From assembly GCA_022496205.1 (NCBI GenBank), contig WTXD01000114.1, forward strand, positions 1 to 45,851: a stretch of DNA of 45,851 nt, read 5' to 3'. Shown here one piece after another: positions 8,681 to 18,881 of this stretch; positions within the stretch are counted from its first letter, which is position 1, and the number at the start of each line of letters is the position of its first letter. The notes beneath the pieces are model-generated. The model worked only from the letters and a program-made list of their open reading frames with translations, was not told the origin of the DNA and ran no database searches. The stretch is from Gloeopeniophorella convolvens (lineage: Eukaryota; Basidiomycota; Agaricomycetes; Russulales). Position numbers and translations under genes: made by a program.

Positions 8681-10206
8681 GACGCCTTCAGCGCCTCAAT
8701 TTGTTTTAGCATCTCTGCCTGTTGTTCCACCAATTTCTTGATGGAGTCTTTTTCGACAGAGGACTGCTCTTTCTTGGGTGCTGGCGGCGGTGAGGCTGTC
8801 GAGCCAGCGGATGTGTTTGCGGAGATGTCCGCGGTCTTTATATCAGCCTTGGGTTTCCCCATATGCTTGACCATGCAGACCGTGGACCTGTGCCTGGCCT
8901 TGCGGCACCAGTTGCACACATCCCGCTCGTGGTTGCCATCTTTTTTAACGTGGTCGGTCGAACCACAGCCGTAGCACTTCCCGCGCATGAACACCTGGAA
9001 CTCGGCGCAGGTTTTGATAGTGCCGCCAGTCTCTTGTTTCTTCCCAGAGGACTGGCGAGTCTGGGTGTGAGTGGCATCTACGTCCATCGCATCGGGATCC
9101 TTGTAGCTCTGTTGGATCGACGGAACAGTGATCCCTTTCTGTTCCGCGTCGTACTCGTGCATGCGTTCGTCTAGGCGGTGCATGGTGGTGATGAAATCCC
9201 CAAGGTCATCAGGGTCCTTGAGGTAGTTGGCGTATAGCCGGGTCTTAAGAGCTTGTGAAAGCCCGGCTTTGAATCTCACTTTGAGGTCTGGTGGAGAGAG
9301 ACCGGTGGTATCGCGCAAAAGTTCGAATTTGGCGATATACTGCTCCAGTGACATTACTGGAGGTTTCTTTGGGTGGGGCTGCATGTGCAGCGCCTGGATT
9401 TCACGGAGGGCGTCTAGCTGGGCGTCCGTGGTGATGAAGCGCTTGCTCCATGCGTCCACGAAGTCCTGCCAGGAGAGGTAGGGTACCTCATTTTTCCGCA
9501 TCTTTTCCAGGGCTGGCAGAGCCCAGGAGCGTGCTTCCCCTTCTTGAAGGTTCAGCACCGTTGAGATCCATTGAGAGTCCCAATGTTTGAACTGCTCGAC
9601 CTCCTCGTCCCAACGATTGAGGAGTCCGCCGGCGTTATCGGCGTAGTTGAAGAATGCCGCCATCCAATGGCAAGCCTCCATGGAGGAACCACCCTTCCAT
9701 GGGTTCGGTATAGACACCAAGGGTCTGACATTAGGCATGTCACGGCCTTGTTGTGGCACTCCTTGCGCCGCGATGCTTGCTCCACCATCCGGTGAAGGAG
9801 GGGGAGGAGGACCACCTCGACCGCCGCCGCGCTCGTTGCGATCGATCATCGCCTGCATGTTGTTGGCCAGTATCTGTATGGCCTGAGACATGTTGGCAAT
9901 GCAGTCCGCTAGGTACTCTAGCGTAATCGGCGCATTCTCCGTGGGGGCGGACGGAACGGTTGAATGGGAGGAAGGTCCGGGGTGAGAAGCCGAAGGATCC
10001 ATAGGAACACTCAAAAGAATAAGGCTAGCAGTGGAACTAGCAGCTTGAAGAATGTCTGTGGGAGTCGGCATCCCAGAGGAAGAATCAGAAGGTGAAGGGG
10101 AGGGAGACTCGGCTTGAGTTGCCCTTTTGCTGCGACGTTCGGCTTGACGTGCCCTTTTGTTGGCCACCTTCTGTGCTTTGCACCTAAGCTTCAAAGTTTC
10201 CAGCAA
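8674..10206 (-). CDS. Gypsy Gag (capsid and zinc-knuckle nucleocapsid)
   Basis: About 510 codons. The start is Arg/Lys-rich and the region before the capsid is Ser/Pro-rich. The central region is capsid-like (RSWALPALEKM, WQDFVDAWSKRFI, SLEQYIAKFELL, LKVRFKAGLSQALKTRLY), as in retrotransposon Gag. A Cys/His cluster (CYGCGSTDH ... CNWCRKARHRSTVC) is the nucleocapsid. The C-terminus is a short coiled-coil-like stretch (LVEQQAEMLKQIEAL). No ATG opens the frame: it is open upstream to 10356 without one, and the first in-frame ATG lies inside (MPTPTDIL). The start codon is therefore lost or lies elsewhere. Confidence 0.85.
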   Translation of the reverse strand: MLETLKLRCKAQKVANKRARQAERRSKRATQAESPSPSPSDSSSGMPTPTDILQAASSTASLILLSVPMDPSASHPGPSSHSTVPSAPTENAPITLEYLADCIANMSQAIQILANNMQAMIDRNERGGGRGGPPPPPSPDGGASIAAQGVPQQGRDMPNVRPLVSIPNPWKGGSSMEACHWMAAFFNYADNAGGLLNRWDEEVEQFKHWDSQWISTVLNLQEGEARSWALPALEKMRKNEVPYLSWQDFVDAWSKRFITTDAQLDALREIQALHMQPHPKKPPVMSLEQYIAKFELLRDTTGLSPPDLKVRFKAGLSQALKTRLYANYLKDPDDLGDFITTMHRLDERMHEYDAEQKGITVPSIQQSYKDPDAMDVDATHTQTRQSSGKKQETGGTIKTCAEFQVFMRGKCYGCGSTDHVKKDGNHERDVCNWCRKARHRSTVCMVKHMGKPKADIKTADISANTSAGSTASPPPAPKKEQSSVEKDSIKKLVEQQAEMLKQIEALKASF

Positions 10207-10465
10207 TACGATAGATGTCGGGATGGACGAGGGCGCAGGGGATGGTTGTTTCCTCGATCGCGACCGCGATGGGAGACGGGAGAGAGGTATGAAAGGGTTG
10301 GCTGATGTGGGATGACCTTGTCGACCACGATCTGCCAGGGTGACGTGCGTAGGGTTTCAAAGTTAACCCTCAACTAGACTCTTCGTGTAGATTTATGCGA
10401 TGATACTCGTGCCGCGTAACACTAAGCAACGAGGCAAGAGGAGAGGAAGTGGGATGGGGGCGCAA

Positions 10466-11285
10466 TGTAGGTGACCAAGGCTGTCTAACTCAGGCTTCTC
10501 GCCCTGTTGTCTGCCTCTTTGTCAAAGGGACACGAGCCCAATGACGTCCTGCACAGCTTCCCGTCAACCGCTTTTCTGCACTGATCTACTGCCTTTTGCT
10601 TAGGCAGGAGGATCACAGCTCAGAACCGGATTTTACACTCCCGTGGTGAGGAGGTTCCGCGCCCTGCCAAACTCGCAAGAGTCCAGAAGCCTAAGGCTCA
10701 ACTGATAACCTGGGTGTAGCGCGTGGATCGGGGGCAACTGCACAAGGGTCCTACACTACTGGCTGCTACTACGACTGATCTAGCTCTACCCCGAAGGCAA
10801 GAGACTAGAGAAGAACTTGGAAAGATGGAACGCGAGGCCCTTTGTCAAGGGGCCGGGCGCTATGAGAGAGACTTTCCTAATATGGCGGGAGCTCCAACTC
10901 CACAGCTGCTGACTGAGCGATTTGGTGCTGACTGATGCACCTTACTCACGCTCACTAAGCCAGTTTCCCACACTACGTCATGCTCACTCAGCGATGACGT
11001 CAATGCGCAGCACAATCTAGACTACTGACGTCACCATGACGTCACAACCCAAAGTCCATGGCCTCTAGGCCCTTCCAGCCCATTCTAACCCTAATATCCC
11101 ACGGGACAAGTCACAAGACGAGTTGCGTGCCGTCATGTGCAGCTTACGTAAGCCTGCACCTAACGCAAAGGAAATAATTCCCGTGGAATATGTACTTTTA
11201 GCACTTCTTCGATTACTCAGCTAGCAGTGAAGGCTCAAGCCTGCTAGGTGGTCCAGGAATCCTTCGAAAAGACGCGTCCGTGACA
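10466..11285 (-). repeat. Proposed 5' LTR of the gypsy element
   Basis: On the minus strand it would start TGTCACGG (11285 downward) and end GGTCACCTACA (10466), giving TGT..ACA ends upstream of gag. It lies between gag and the copia-B RNase H fragment, and contains no long reading frame. I found no clear primer site. The borders are inference because the 3' LTR is outside the window. Confidence 0.35.
10974..11044. promoter_or_regulatory. Cluster of TGACGTCA (CRE/ATF-type) palindromes
   Basis: Three perfect TGACGTCA octamers at 10995-11002, 11026-11033 and 11037-11044, plus a TACGTCA half match at 10974-10980, fall within 71 bp. A further TGACGTC lies at 10542-10548. TGACGTCA is the classic site for bZIP factors of the CREB/ATF class. 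Location inside the proposed gypsy LTR suggests a promoter or enhancer element. Confidence 0.5.
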
Positions 11286-11713
11286 TAGACAACTATCGTT
11301 CCACCTCTGGCTACGTATTCCTTCTAGCAGAAGGCGCAATCTCTTGGTCCTCGCGCAAGCAAAAGACCATCGCCCTCAGCACCACTGAAGCCGAGTACAT
11401 GGCCTTAACCGACGCTGGCAATCAAGCCGCGTGGTATCAGAGCTTCTACTCTGAGCTAAGATACAATGTTAAAGATCCAATCCTGTTGCATGGCAACAAC
11501 AAAGGCTCAGTTGACCTCGCTAGCAATCCAGTTACTGGCAGGAGATCCAAACATATCCAGCTAAAGCACCACAAGATCCGCGAGTATGTTCAAAACAATG
11601 TCATAGATCTGGTTCGCACCAAGACAGAGGACATGGTAGCAGATGGCTTAACAAAATCACTTGCCAAATCACGCCACTCCCTGCTCTCTGGGCAAATGGG
11701 TTTAGTAGGATGA
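11286..11713 (+). pseudogene. Copia subfamily B RNase H, C-terminal fragment
   Basis: This is homologous to the end of copia copy 1 pol but clearly diverged. The frame reads DNYRSTSGYVFLL, GAISWSSRKQKTIALST, EAEYMALTDAGNQAAWY, GRRSKHIQLKHH and MVADGLTKSLAKS, and stops at TGA 11711-11713, before the LTR. The 5' edge coincides with the proposed gypsy LTR end, consistent with gypsy insertion into this element's RNase H. All upstream gag, integrase and RT sequence is missing from the window. Confidence 0.85.
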
Positions 11714-11729
11714 TGGATGTCTTGATCAT

Positions 11730-11736
11730 GGGGGGA
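11730..11736 (+). promoter_or_regulatory. Polypurine tract of copia B
   Basis: GGGGGGA lies immediately before the LTR start, as in copia copy 1. Confidence 0.7.
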
Positions 11737-12021
11737 TGTTGAGATGGACAGTGTCCTGGTGGCTCTGATTAGATTAGATATGGACCTAATGATCAAGGAC
11801 TATCTTATCTTGTGTACATAATGTTCTAGACTTAAGGCTGTGCTCAGCCCCACATTCGTTTCCGTGTTCCGGACTCTTCTAGGACATTCCATGATCCACT
11901 CTATACTCCAGTACCCACTCTTACTCTGTTTTATGTGGGTCTCCTAGTCTTTTGACCTTCCTTGACTGAGCGTCACTCTGTGTCCTTCAGTTGTCACTCC
12001 ACCCTTTGCTGCGCTTCAACA
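11737..12021 (+). repeat. 3' LTR of copia subfamily B (285 bp)
   Basis: It starts TGTTGAGATGGACAG and ends CTGCGCTTCAACA. The first ~160 bp align with the 526-bp LTR, and both ends match it, but the central U3-R region with the tandem repeats and TATA box is missing or replaced. It is a related, shorter LTR subfamily. The right flank is GTTGG; the left flank is not available for a TSD test. Confidence 0.8.
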
Positions 12022-12383
12022 GTTGGTGCAGATGAGACGGCCATGTTTGGGTTGGGAGTGGGAGTGGGAATGGGTTTAGTGGATGGAGAACTGGTTGGTG
12101 CTTTCGGGAATTGGAAAGAGGGTCGCGTTGGGCTGGGGTTCCTAGACTTGGTATTTGCACTGAGATCCTCGTCGTGCTGAAAGATGTCTGGGCTGGGGTT
12201 GGCTAGGGCACAGGCAACGCTTGCTTCGTCGTCAGAGGATTCTTGGGGCTCGAGCTCTGTGGGGCTGCTAACAGTTGGAGATACTGCAAGGCTGGTAGGT
12301 AGAGAGCTAAAGTCTAGGGTTATTGGAGTCGCAATGTTGGGTGTCGTCGGGAGGGATGAATCAGGCGATGTGCCCGCTGTCAC
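12022..12383 (-). CDS. Unrecognised open frame ended by the copia B LTR
   Basis: A minus-strand frame of about 120 codons is rich in Ser, Pro and Thr with an acidic patch (ESSDDEASVA, FQHDEDLSANT). It runs into the LTR at 12021, whose last bases supply its stop. No ATG starts it; it is open upstream to a stop near 12405. It could be a disordered segment of a host gene interrupted by the LTR, or part of another retroelement gag. I do not recognise it. Confidence 0.25.
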
Positions 12384-13032
12384 AGGGAGAGTTGGTTTTG
12401 CAAGGAATCAGCCGTCTGGGCCTCGTGGTGGAAATGCATGTTTTTGGCCTCGTGTTATCAACACTGTGAGACTGCCTCGTGGTGTGGTACTTGATGCTGG
12501 TGCTCTTTGGGTGCTCTGGTTCCAGTGTGATCTCGGTCGGGATTCAATCACACTCTCGTCACCACGTTGGAGGCGGCGCTGCCGCCAGGCGTAGAGTCAG
12601 AGGAGGAGGAGATTCGGCATTTCCCGGAGTAGCTACGGTTCTAATACTGTCTCGCATTCTCTCTTGCGTTCTCAAACTCGCTCCAAGTCTCTCTCTCCCC
12701 CTGCTGCGTCACCCCCTATTCCACCATGCCCCAGGTGTGCTGCCGAGGTGCGCGAGCAGCCATGGTTAGTGTTGGTTTCATCCCGTTCATGCTTACCTGT
12801 GCGACATTTTGGGGGTACCGCCAAAGTGACCAAGAGATGATAGTCTCTCAGTTGGCCACAGCTCATATGGATGCACGGAGCGCAGGCATGACTCGGAAGG
12901 CAGACACAAAAAGCGGCCCGACTCAGACGCATTGAGTTCTCATAATTTTGATTATGTTCCATGTCCATATTCGTACAGATACGTGCTACTGCTGACGTGA
13001 TTGGGGTCGAAACAGACTGCATGTATCCCAAT
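12384..13032. other. No gene recognised
   Basis: Short open frames occur on both strands but none shows conserved motifs, a convincing start or splice structure. Confidence 0.4.
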
Positions 13033-13284
13033 TACAGCGGATTGCAAAATGATAGGCCCCTTTTTGACTTTTTACACACACAGCCAGAGTCTAGCGGGGA
13101 TCAGAACCGTCACCAAGCAAAGGAAATTGTCCAATCACATTTGTTTGCGTGCCCATCAGCCGAGCACGGCAAATCTAAATGAGTGCGCTTACTACAGGCG
13201 GACCTTCCATATTGGGCTGAGCGCGGGTCAAACGCCTGTGTGTAAACGGTCGAGAAGGGCCCTAAGATTATGCGATCCGCTGTA
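13033..13284. mobile_element. MITE copy 1 (252 bp, long TIRs, TA target)
   Basis: The ends form imperfect inverted repeats of about 50 bp: TACAGCGGATTGCAAAATGA at the left against TACAGCGGATCGCATAATCT read from the right, each followed by ACACACACAG some 40 bp in. A TA dinucleotide borders the CAGCGGAT termini, as for Tc1/mariner-type transposition. No coding capacity. A second copy in opposite orientation is at 23061-23311, roughly 88-90% identical by eye. Confidence 0.85.
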
Positions 13285-13538
13285 GGAAGCTAGAGGGGAC
13301 CACCACTCCAGCACTCTACCCGTCCAGAACGGCTGTCTTCTCGGATCGGGTAAGGTGGGCACCGGAGACTACGTACGCACGGGCGCACAGGAGTTGGCTT
13401 GGATGACATTCTTTCCCAGAATTGCCTCACTGGTCGATTGGTTGGATCGAAACCGCGCCCAGTTTCCATCAAAGACCTCCGAGATACAACCGAGATACGC
13501 AATTAACACACCTGACCGCAGAGTTTACATGCGTACAG

Positions 13539-14508
13539 TTACTTCGTCAAGAAATCACCAACGACCTGCAAGTACCGGTCCTTCTCCTCGAAGAATGCCG
13601 TGTGGCTGCTGTTCGCGAATTGTACCCATTTCACCTTGGGTAGTTTCTCGAAGAACGGCAGCACGCATTCATCCTGCGCCTCATCATCCACCGCATTCAG
13701 CAACAAAGTCGGGTAATCGATCTTGTGGATCTTGTCCAGGACACTCCATGTCTTGAGCGTACCCGTAATACTGAACTCGGAGGCGCCAATCCTGGTGGCG
13801 TGCGGGCGTCAGATATGCTTATCAAAGCTGCACGGAGACGCCGTGCACCACTCACAAGGTGGAATACACCGTGGGATCCTCCCCCAGGCCAGCGAACGTT
13901 CTGACTAAGTCATCCGGCCATGGGCTCAGCTTGCAGACGTGCTTCTCATAGAACAAACGCGTTCCGTCCTGGTACTCCTTCGAGTCCGTCGTGCCCTCTT
14001 CCTCGTGCTTCTTGAGCATCTTCTGGAAGTCCTCAGGGAAACAACCCAGCAGCTTCGCCATGCAAACTTCCCATAATGGCATAGACGCCGGAGTGTCCGC
14101 GAGGACTAGGCGCTTGAGGCCCCGCGGCTGGCGCGTCGCGACGTAGTCGGCTGCCAGCATGCCGCCCCACGAGTGGCCGAGGAGGTCGAAGTTGTCCGCA
14201 ACGCCGAGCTTCGAGAGCAGGTTATCGAGCTCGTCCATGAATAGCTCGACCGTCCAGAACTCCTTCGGCTTGTCTCTGAGATGCGTAGACTGGCCGGTGC
14301 CGATCTGGTCGTAGATGATGGTCGGGATGCTGTGCGTGTGGGTGAGCTCGAGATTGGGAAGCAGGTAGAAGTGAGGAATGCCGGGGCCGCCGTGGAGGAT
14401 GACGACGGGCCTGACACCCGATGCGAGGTCGCCGACGGCCCTGTACCACGTCTTGTAGGTTTCGCCTGCGTAGGTGAAGTCGATGAGTCCGGAGGTATCG
14501 GGCGGCAT
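13539..14508 (-). CDS. Alpha/beta hydrolase, proline iminopeptidase type
   Basis: Two exons, 13856-14508 and 13539-13791, are joined across a 64-bp intron (GTGAGT..CCAG) to give 301 residues. Without the splice the protein would stop at VYSTL and lose the catalytic Asp and His. Visible motifs are the oxyanion HGGPG (39-43), the nucleophile elbow GHSWGG with Ser113, an Asp-rich NAVDDEAQDE (around 253-258) and His281 in SSHTAF. This matches peptidase family S33, which removes N-terminal proline or hydrolyses small amides and esters. No signal peptide is apparent, so it is probably cytosolic. Family assignment is firm; the substrate is unknown. Confidence 0.85.
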
Positions 14509-15176
14509 TGTGTCTGTCTCGACGATGGACCGGTCTGACGCTCAAGCTTCCACTTATGAGTCTGGTGGGCTGTGTCTATCTGGGGGCTTCGCTTCCGTGC
14601 GTCGAGTTATGGTTATATGTTTGTCCATGTGGATGATCCATCAGTACCGTCCGTATGCCGTCCCGTTCTGAAAACGCATCCTTACCGGCATACAAGACAC
14701 AACATTCCCTTTGGCAATTCTCAATCAGAACATGGAGAACTGCACAATTCTGTGAATGACATAACCGAACAGCAATGGAAGCTTTTCTGGGAACGATGAT
14801 GCTGATGCGGAGAAGCCGGTAGTCGTGGAGTACGTGGTGAGTCCGGCTCGGGAGGGGCGTCCCAACGCCCAAGATCACATGGTTGCAAGCTTCTGTTTTG
14901 GAGCTCCGACCAAATCATGAAGCGGTAACTTGAATAGACCCCACACCTCTCGCGGAGGCTTCAGTGCCGATTTCGTTTATGTGGTACAGGCCGCAGAATC
15001 GAAGAATAGAATAGAATTCATAATTGGTCGACTACTTGAAAAAGCCACTCAGGTCACAGGACCCCGCCGGCTCATCAACGAGAAGAAGGAAGGACGAGCT
15101 TATCCATCGCGGAACGACTGTCTTCAAACTGCCTTCCGCAATTGGCGGAAACGGAGACTAGTAAGAGACGAGGCCC
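14509..15176. other. Intergenic, no gene recognised
   Basis: This lies between the 3' end of the membrane-protein gene and the 5' side of the hydrolase gene, both on minus. It should hold the hydrolase promoter; I see no clear TATA box or repeat. Confidence 0.45.
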
Positions 15177-16405
15177 TTACACGATGTCACTAGTAGAGTC
15201 ACCCTCCTTCGCCACGTCTGTCTTCGAAAATACATGATGGTGAATCGTGACGCCACTATGGGACGGGTATGAGTCCATGACGATAGTCTTCGAGGGATCT
15301 GAGGCCGCCTGGAAGCGAGTCGCCGACATGTTGCCCATGCGGACCTGGCTCGGCTTTTGCTTGCTAAAGACCTGTGTTGTCGTGTCTTGTGACCATCCCT
15401 TACCCTGCGCAACGCGGAACACAATGAGAAGCGTGGTACAGATCTGGTCGGTGACACCGGTCAAAAAGTTGCACGACCTGCAGCACATGGCATAAACACA
15501 CCTGGATCTCGCTCAGCGACTGCAACACGATTTCCGAAACGGGACTGTTCATTCCGAAAGGAACAAGGAAGAAGATGGAGAACGCCGAATAGATCGAGGC
15601 AGACTCGATGATCATGGCGGCAATACTGGTGTACTGCGAACCATGGTGCCGGCCCATCAATAAGGAAATACGGCGACGGTAAACCAAGAGGCGGATAACA
15701 ATCGCGATCGAGACGAGGATGTTCAGAGCGAGAGATATGCTGAGGCAAGGAATCGTCCAGTTGATGCTGGCACTTGTACCATAAGGCGAGGTCGTGGACA
15801 GTTGTTTGAGCCACAGGATTCCCATCACTGAATTGGAAGTCAGGAACGCACAACTACAGTATGTCCGCTATTCACGCACCTACTGATGCCGTGTAGACCA
15901 GACAGGGGAAAGCCATTATAACCCATAGCGGGAATTGACACCCCTTGTAGATGACCATGCAACGCCATACCTGAAAGCCGACAAGTTCAGATATTGTGCC
16001 AGGCACATAACGAAGGACTCCGTGACCCACAAGCAGTGCATCCGCGAACCAAGTCGTCAGAACAAACGCAGCGTTGCCAGCCATATCCACAGGTATCGAA
16101 AACATCGCATTTTCGTATGCAGCGGGGCCTCCTGGGAAGTTACGATTGTCGATGAACGCCAACTGGGTGAACTCTGCCGAGGAGACCATGAAGATGGTGC
16201 CAAGGATAAAGAGAATGGTGATGTAGGCGATAAAAGCACCCTTGATCTTTATGTTCGTCCGGTTGGTCTGTTTGATGAGAATGTTCAAGCATATGGCGAA
16301 CAGAGTGAAGGCGCTGCCGTAGGCCACAGCGCTGAGGATGGCGCCTTGTAGCCATGCCCTTTCAGTGAAGAGCTGGAACGACGTTTCGTCGGGACGGTAG
16401 GACAT
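15177..16405 (-). CDS. Seven-helix membrane protein, basidiomycete-specific type
   Basis: Three exons, 15880-16405, 15502-15827 and 15177-15443, have introns of 52 and 58 bp in consistent phase, giving 372 residues. The chosen start (MSYRPDETSFQLF) matches the way such fungal proteins begin. Hydrophobic helices include AILSAVAYGSAFTLFAICL, GAFIAYITILFILGTIF, a stretch around NAAFVLTTWFADALLVG, LWVIMAFPCLVYTAS, SISLALNILVSIAIVIRLLV and SASIYSAFSIFFLVPFG, with a last one at ICTTLLIVFRVAQG. A polar, Ser/Thr-rich cytoplasmic tail follows. Layout resembles the orphan seven-helix proteins (DUF6533/6534-like) expanded in Agaricomycetes. Ligand and function are unknown; sensing is only a guess. Exon 2 to 3 could use another acceptor. 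Confidence 0.75.
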
Positions 16406-17465
16406 GACGGACGAGGAAGAGTCAGAGGGGAGTGGCCGTGGGTCTCGTAATCGATTGAGCGGACGACTTATGAACCAAGATCGAGGGGAGTAGGCTGTAG
16501 CAGCAAAGTTGACAATAGACAACACTGTGACCCTGATTTGAGAGGCCAAGAGGAGAAATACCGCCAGTACATGACGGATCGAAGAAATTGAGCTTTGAGG
16601 CCTGCGATCGCCGCTTGGTTGTCTGAGGGTAAGCGACATTGTCGTATGGCCAAGCCAGAGCACGCGCTCCTGCGTGAGAACGTATTCAAAGAGAAGCGTG
16701 ATGGTGATGGTGAACGCAACGATGAGGGACAAAAGTGTGCGACAGAACGCATCAGGCAACAAGGTATTACGCTCACCGTCCGCAGCTGTGAATCGAGGGT
16801 GCACAACAAATCGAAGTTAGCGGAAAAATACTGTACACTACCTCCCAAAATGGGAAGAACTGACGGGATCTAGCATGCGTACTGTTCACAGACGCCTGCA
16901 TGGTTCGGAGCACCGCGCGGGGGCGTCATTGAAGCTCCTGATGTCAAATCATGGGAGTACCGCTCACGAGTCGGCGGCAGCCCTGATTTTGTCCGGGCAT
17001 AAGTTAGCCTAAGTTTATCTGGGAAACAAAATTATACCGAAGTTTACCTTGTTGGAATAGGAGGTTGAATGGTCCCAGCTTCAGCGTATGTAAGTACTGT
17101 CTCGACGCGAAGAGGCAAAACGAGTTGCGATCGTTATCTGGTCACCGGTCACATGTCACATGTTATAACCGGGGATAGCCGGAAATGCTGTCTCGGGGCA
17201 GGCGTGTCGACGTGAGCCCCAGGCTCCAGCGTGGTTCTGCTGAGTTCCGCAGCCGCAAGACTTGTCAAGTAACGTTCATCGATCATCATCTGTCCCGTCA
17301 CTCATACTTATCGTACGGGGTTGCACCATGGGCCGTGGTGGTTCGTCAAACACACGAAACCGTCTAACTATCCTATCCGAGCGTCAGCCGCTGTAGGTAC
17401 GACACGGCGTTGCAGGAAGTAGTAGTACAGCAGTACAGAACCACCACACTGCACCGGCACCCCTG
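16406..17465. other. Intergenic, no gene recognised
   Basis: An open frame continues upstream of the membrane-protein ATG to 16804 on minus, but its sequence is not conserved-looking and its hydrophobic stretch has no family resemblance. The rest shows no supportable gene. Confidence 0.4.
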
Positions 17466-18107
17466 TCAGTCCTCTCTTATCGATGCCGAATAAGCTCGCT
17501 GATTCCTTTCTACCTCCTCGTATACTTTCGTCCAGTCCAGGCAAACCGTCTCGTGGTCTCTGGTTGCCGTTCCTTTCTCGAATTTGACCGGCTGTAGGCG
17601 TGTATTCGGGTGACATAGAATCGTCTGGCGTAAGTAATTCATACAATGGCGCGCGAGGGTGCCTGGCACTTCTTGTTCCTCAAGTCCAATATATGCGCTT
17701 CGAATGATCCCGAGGCACTTCAGCTGGTGAAACAGTGTCACGGTGTATGGCAGTGGAGCTGTCTCTGGGGATTCAGAGATGTGCACCACATGTCCCGAGT
17801 CGGGTATGAGTTTCTTGAACTCTTCGGTGCCCAGTGCCGTATCGACGTCGTAGCGAGCGGATTCGGTGATTCGCATGGCTACTGCCTCGCTCGGCGGGAT
17901 GGTGAAGGAATGTGGATCTTTAAACGGGAGGTGGTCGTTGTGAGTCAACCTTGTGATCCATGTTGATACGCAATACTTACTGATTGCCCGAGACCCTCTC
18001 AGGTCCCTCAGATTCCCGGTAAAGAGCGCACGCGACGCCGTTATGCCAGCTACAGTGGCAAGAATGATTGTTGCGAGCATGGTCACAAAAGCTAGTTGCT
18101 GCGTCAT
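17466..18107 (-). CDS. UstYa-like (DUF3328) protein with degenerate HXXHC motifs
   Basis: The ATG is at 18105-18107. A 63-bp intron (17918-17980, GTAAGT..AAAG) keeps the frame whether or not it is spliced: 192 residues spliced, 213 unspliced. The spliced form joins RAIN to PHSFTIPPSE and reads like a family member. An N-terminal signal-anchor helix (FVTMLATIILATVAGITA) precedes the UstYa domain. The first motif is HQLKC instead of HQLHC, and the second is LARHC before MNYLRQ, so one histidine of each HXXHC is missing. UstYa proteins act in fungal cyclic-peptide (RiPP) and related oxidations; this copy may be catalytically altered. A second family member lies at 20112-20777. Confidence 0.8.
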   Translation of the reverse strand: MTQQLAFVTMLATIILATVAGITASRALFTGNLRDLRGSRAISKYCVSTWITRLTHNDHLPFKDPHSFTIPPSEAVAMRITESARYDVDTALGTEEFKKLIPDSGHVVHISESPETAPLPYTVTLFHQLKCLGIIRSAYIGLEEQEVPGTLARHCMNYLRQTILCHPNTRLQPVKFEKGTATRDHETVCLDWTKVYEEVERNQRAYSASIRED

Positions 18108-18881
18108 GATTTCCCGGGGAAGGGTGCAACTTCAGCGTTCTTAGTGCCCACATGGACGCAGGTAGACGCTTATGAACCCAAACATGCCTGTGCTTACGAT
18201 TAATTTGGACCTTCCGTGTTCTGCTAACACGACCGTGTTTCCCTTTCTTTCTGCATTGGGTCGTAATCTGGCAGCCCCTAGATGTCCAGCTATCTGTGTC
18301 TCGAAGTACCCCGGTGGTCATGTGAAGCAGTGCCGATGACCGGGACGTACTATCTCTCGCTACCCCCAAGAATTTGTACGTTTTCCTTTGGAATCGAAGC
18401 CCCAATCGATCTCCGGTGACTATCCTAGGCCGTCCTTCCCGCCGGCACTCTGGTTTGCGCAGTGCCGCCACGAAGGTTCGGGCTCCACCTTGGAATGATA
18501 CATTTCACCGTTTCTGATGTACTGGTTGGGCGATTGTAGCGCTTGACCTCCTCGATTGAGTACTTACCAGTATCCGATCTCTGACCAATTGGTCTGATCT
18601 GGACTACGGTCGTGGGTTCATGAACATGTGTGCGCACGTGAGTCCATCTTTGTACCGTCCTTCTCGTACGTTTCCCATGTGATCGCGGCATAACAAATGA
18701 CCGTTGCCGTCACGGAGAGGTCCACAAGACTGTCAAGTAACTCTAGATCAGCATCAACCTCGGTAGTGTCAGTGAAGGGCTCCGCGAGGAAACACAGGCC
18801 CAGGTCCAACTTGCTCAGGTCCCTCAGTCGCGTCGCTGACCACTTTTTCCGTAGACCCGGGGACAGTTACGCATCTTCTGA
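18108..18881. other. Divergent intergenic region, no gene recognised
   Basis: It separates the minus UstYa-like gene from the plus-strand But2-like gene and should contain both promoters. A minus frame at 18618-18809 has a hydrophobic stretch but no splice or family support. Confidence 0.4.

Larger units (their letters stand above)
7428..11285 (-). mobile_element. Ty3/gypsy retrotransposon, 5' portion
   Basis: Reading leftward, this contains a proposed 5' LTR, gag, protease and the start of reverse transcriptase. It then resumes at 1-1104 beyond the copia insertion. The order PR-RT-RNase H, with integrase expected further on, marks Ty3/gypsy. Several in-frame stops and the copia insertion make it defective. 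The LTR border is tentative because the partner LTR is outside the window. Confidence 0.85.

Noticed and set aside
16406..16804. N-terminal extension of the seven-helix protein
   Set aside because: The extension does not resemble the family; the ATG at 16403-16405 gives the usual N-terminus.
18618..18809. Minus-strand 63-aa frame with a hydrophobic stretch
   Set aside because: No partner exons, no family, and it lies in the shared promoter region.
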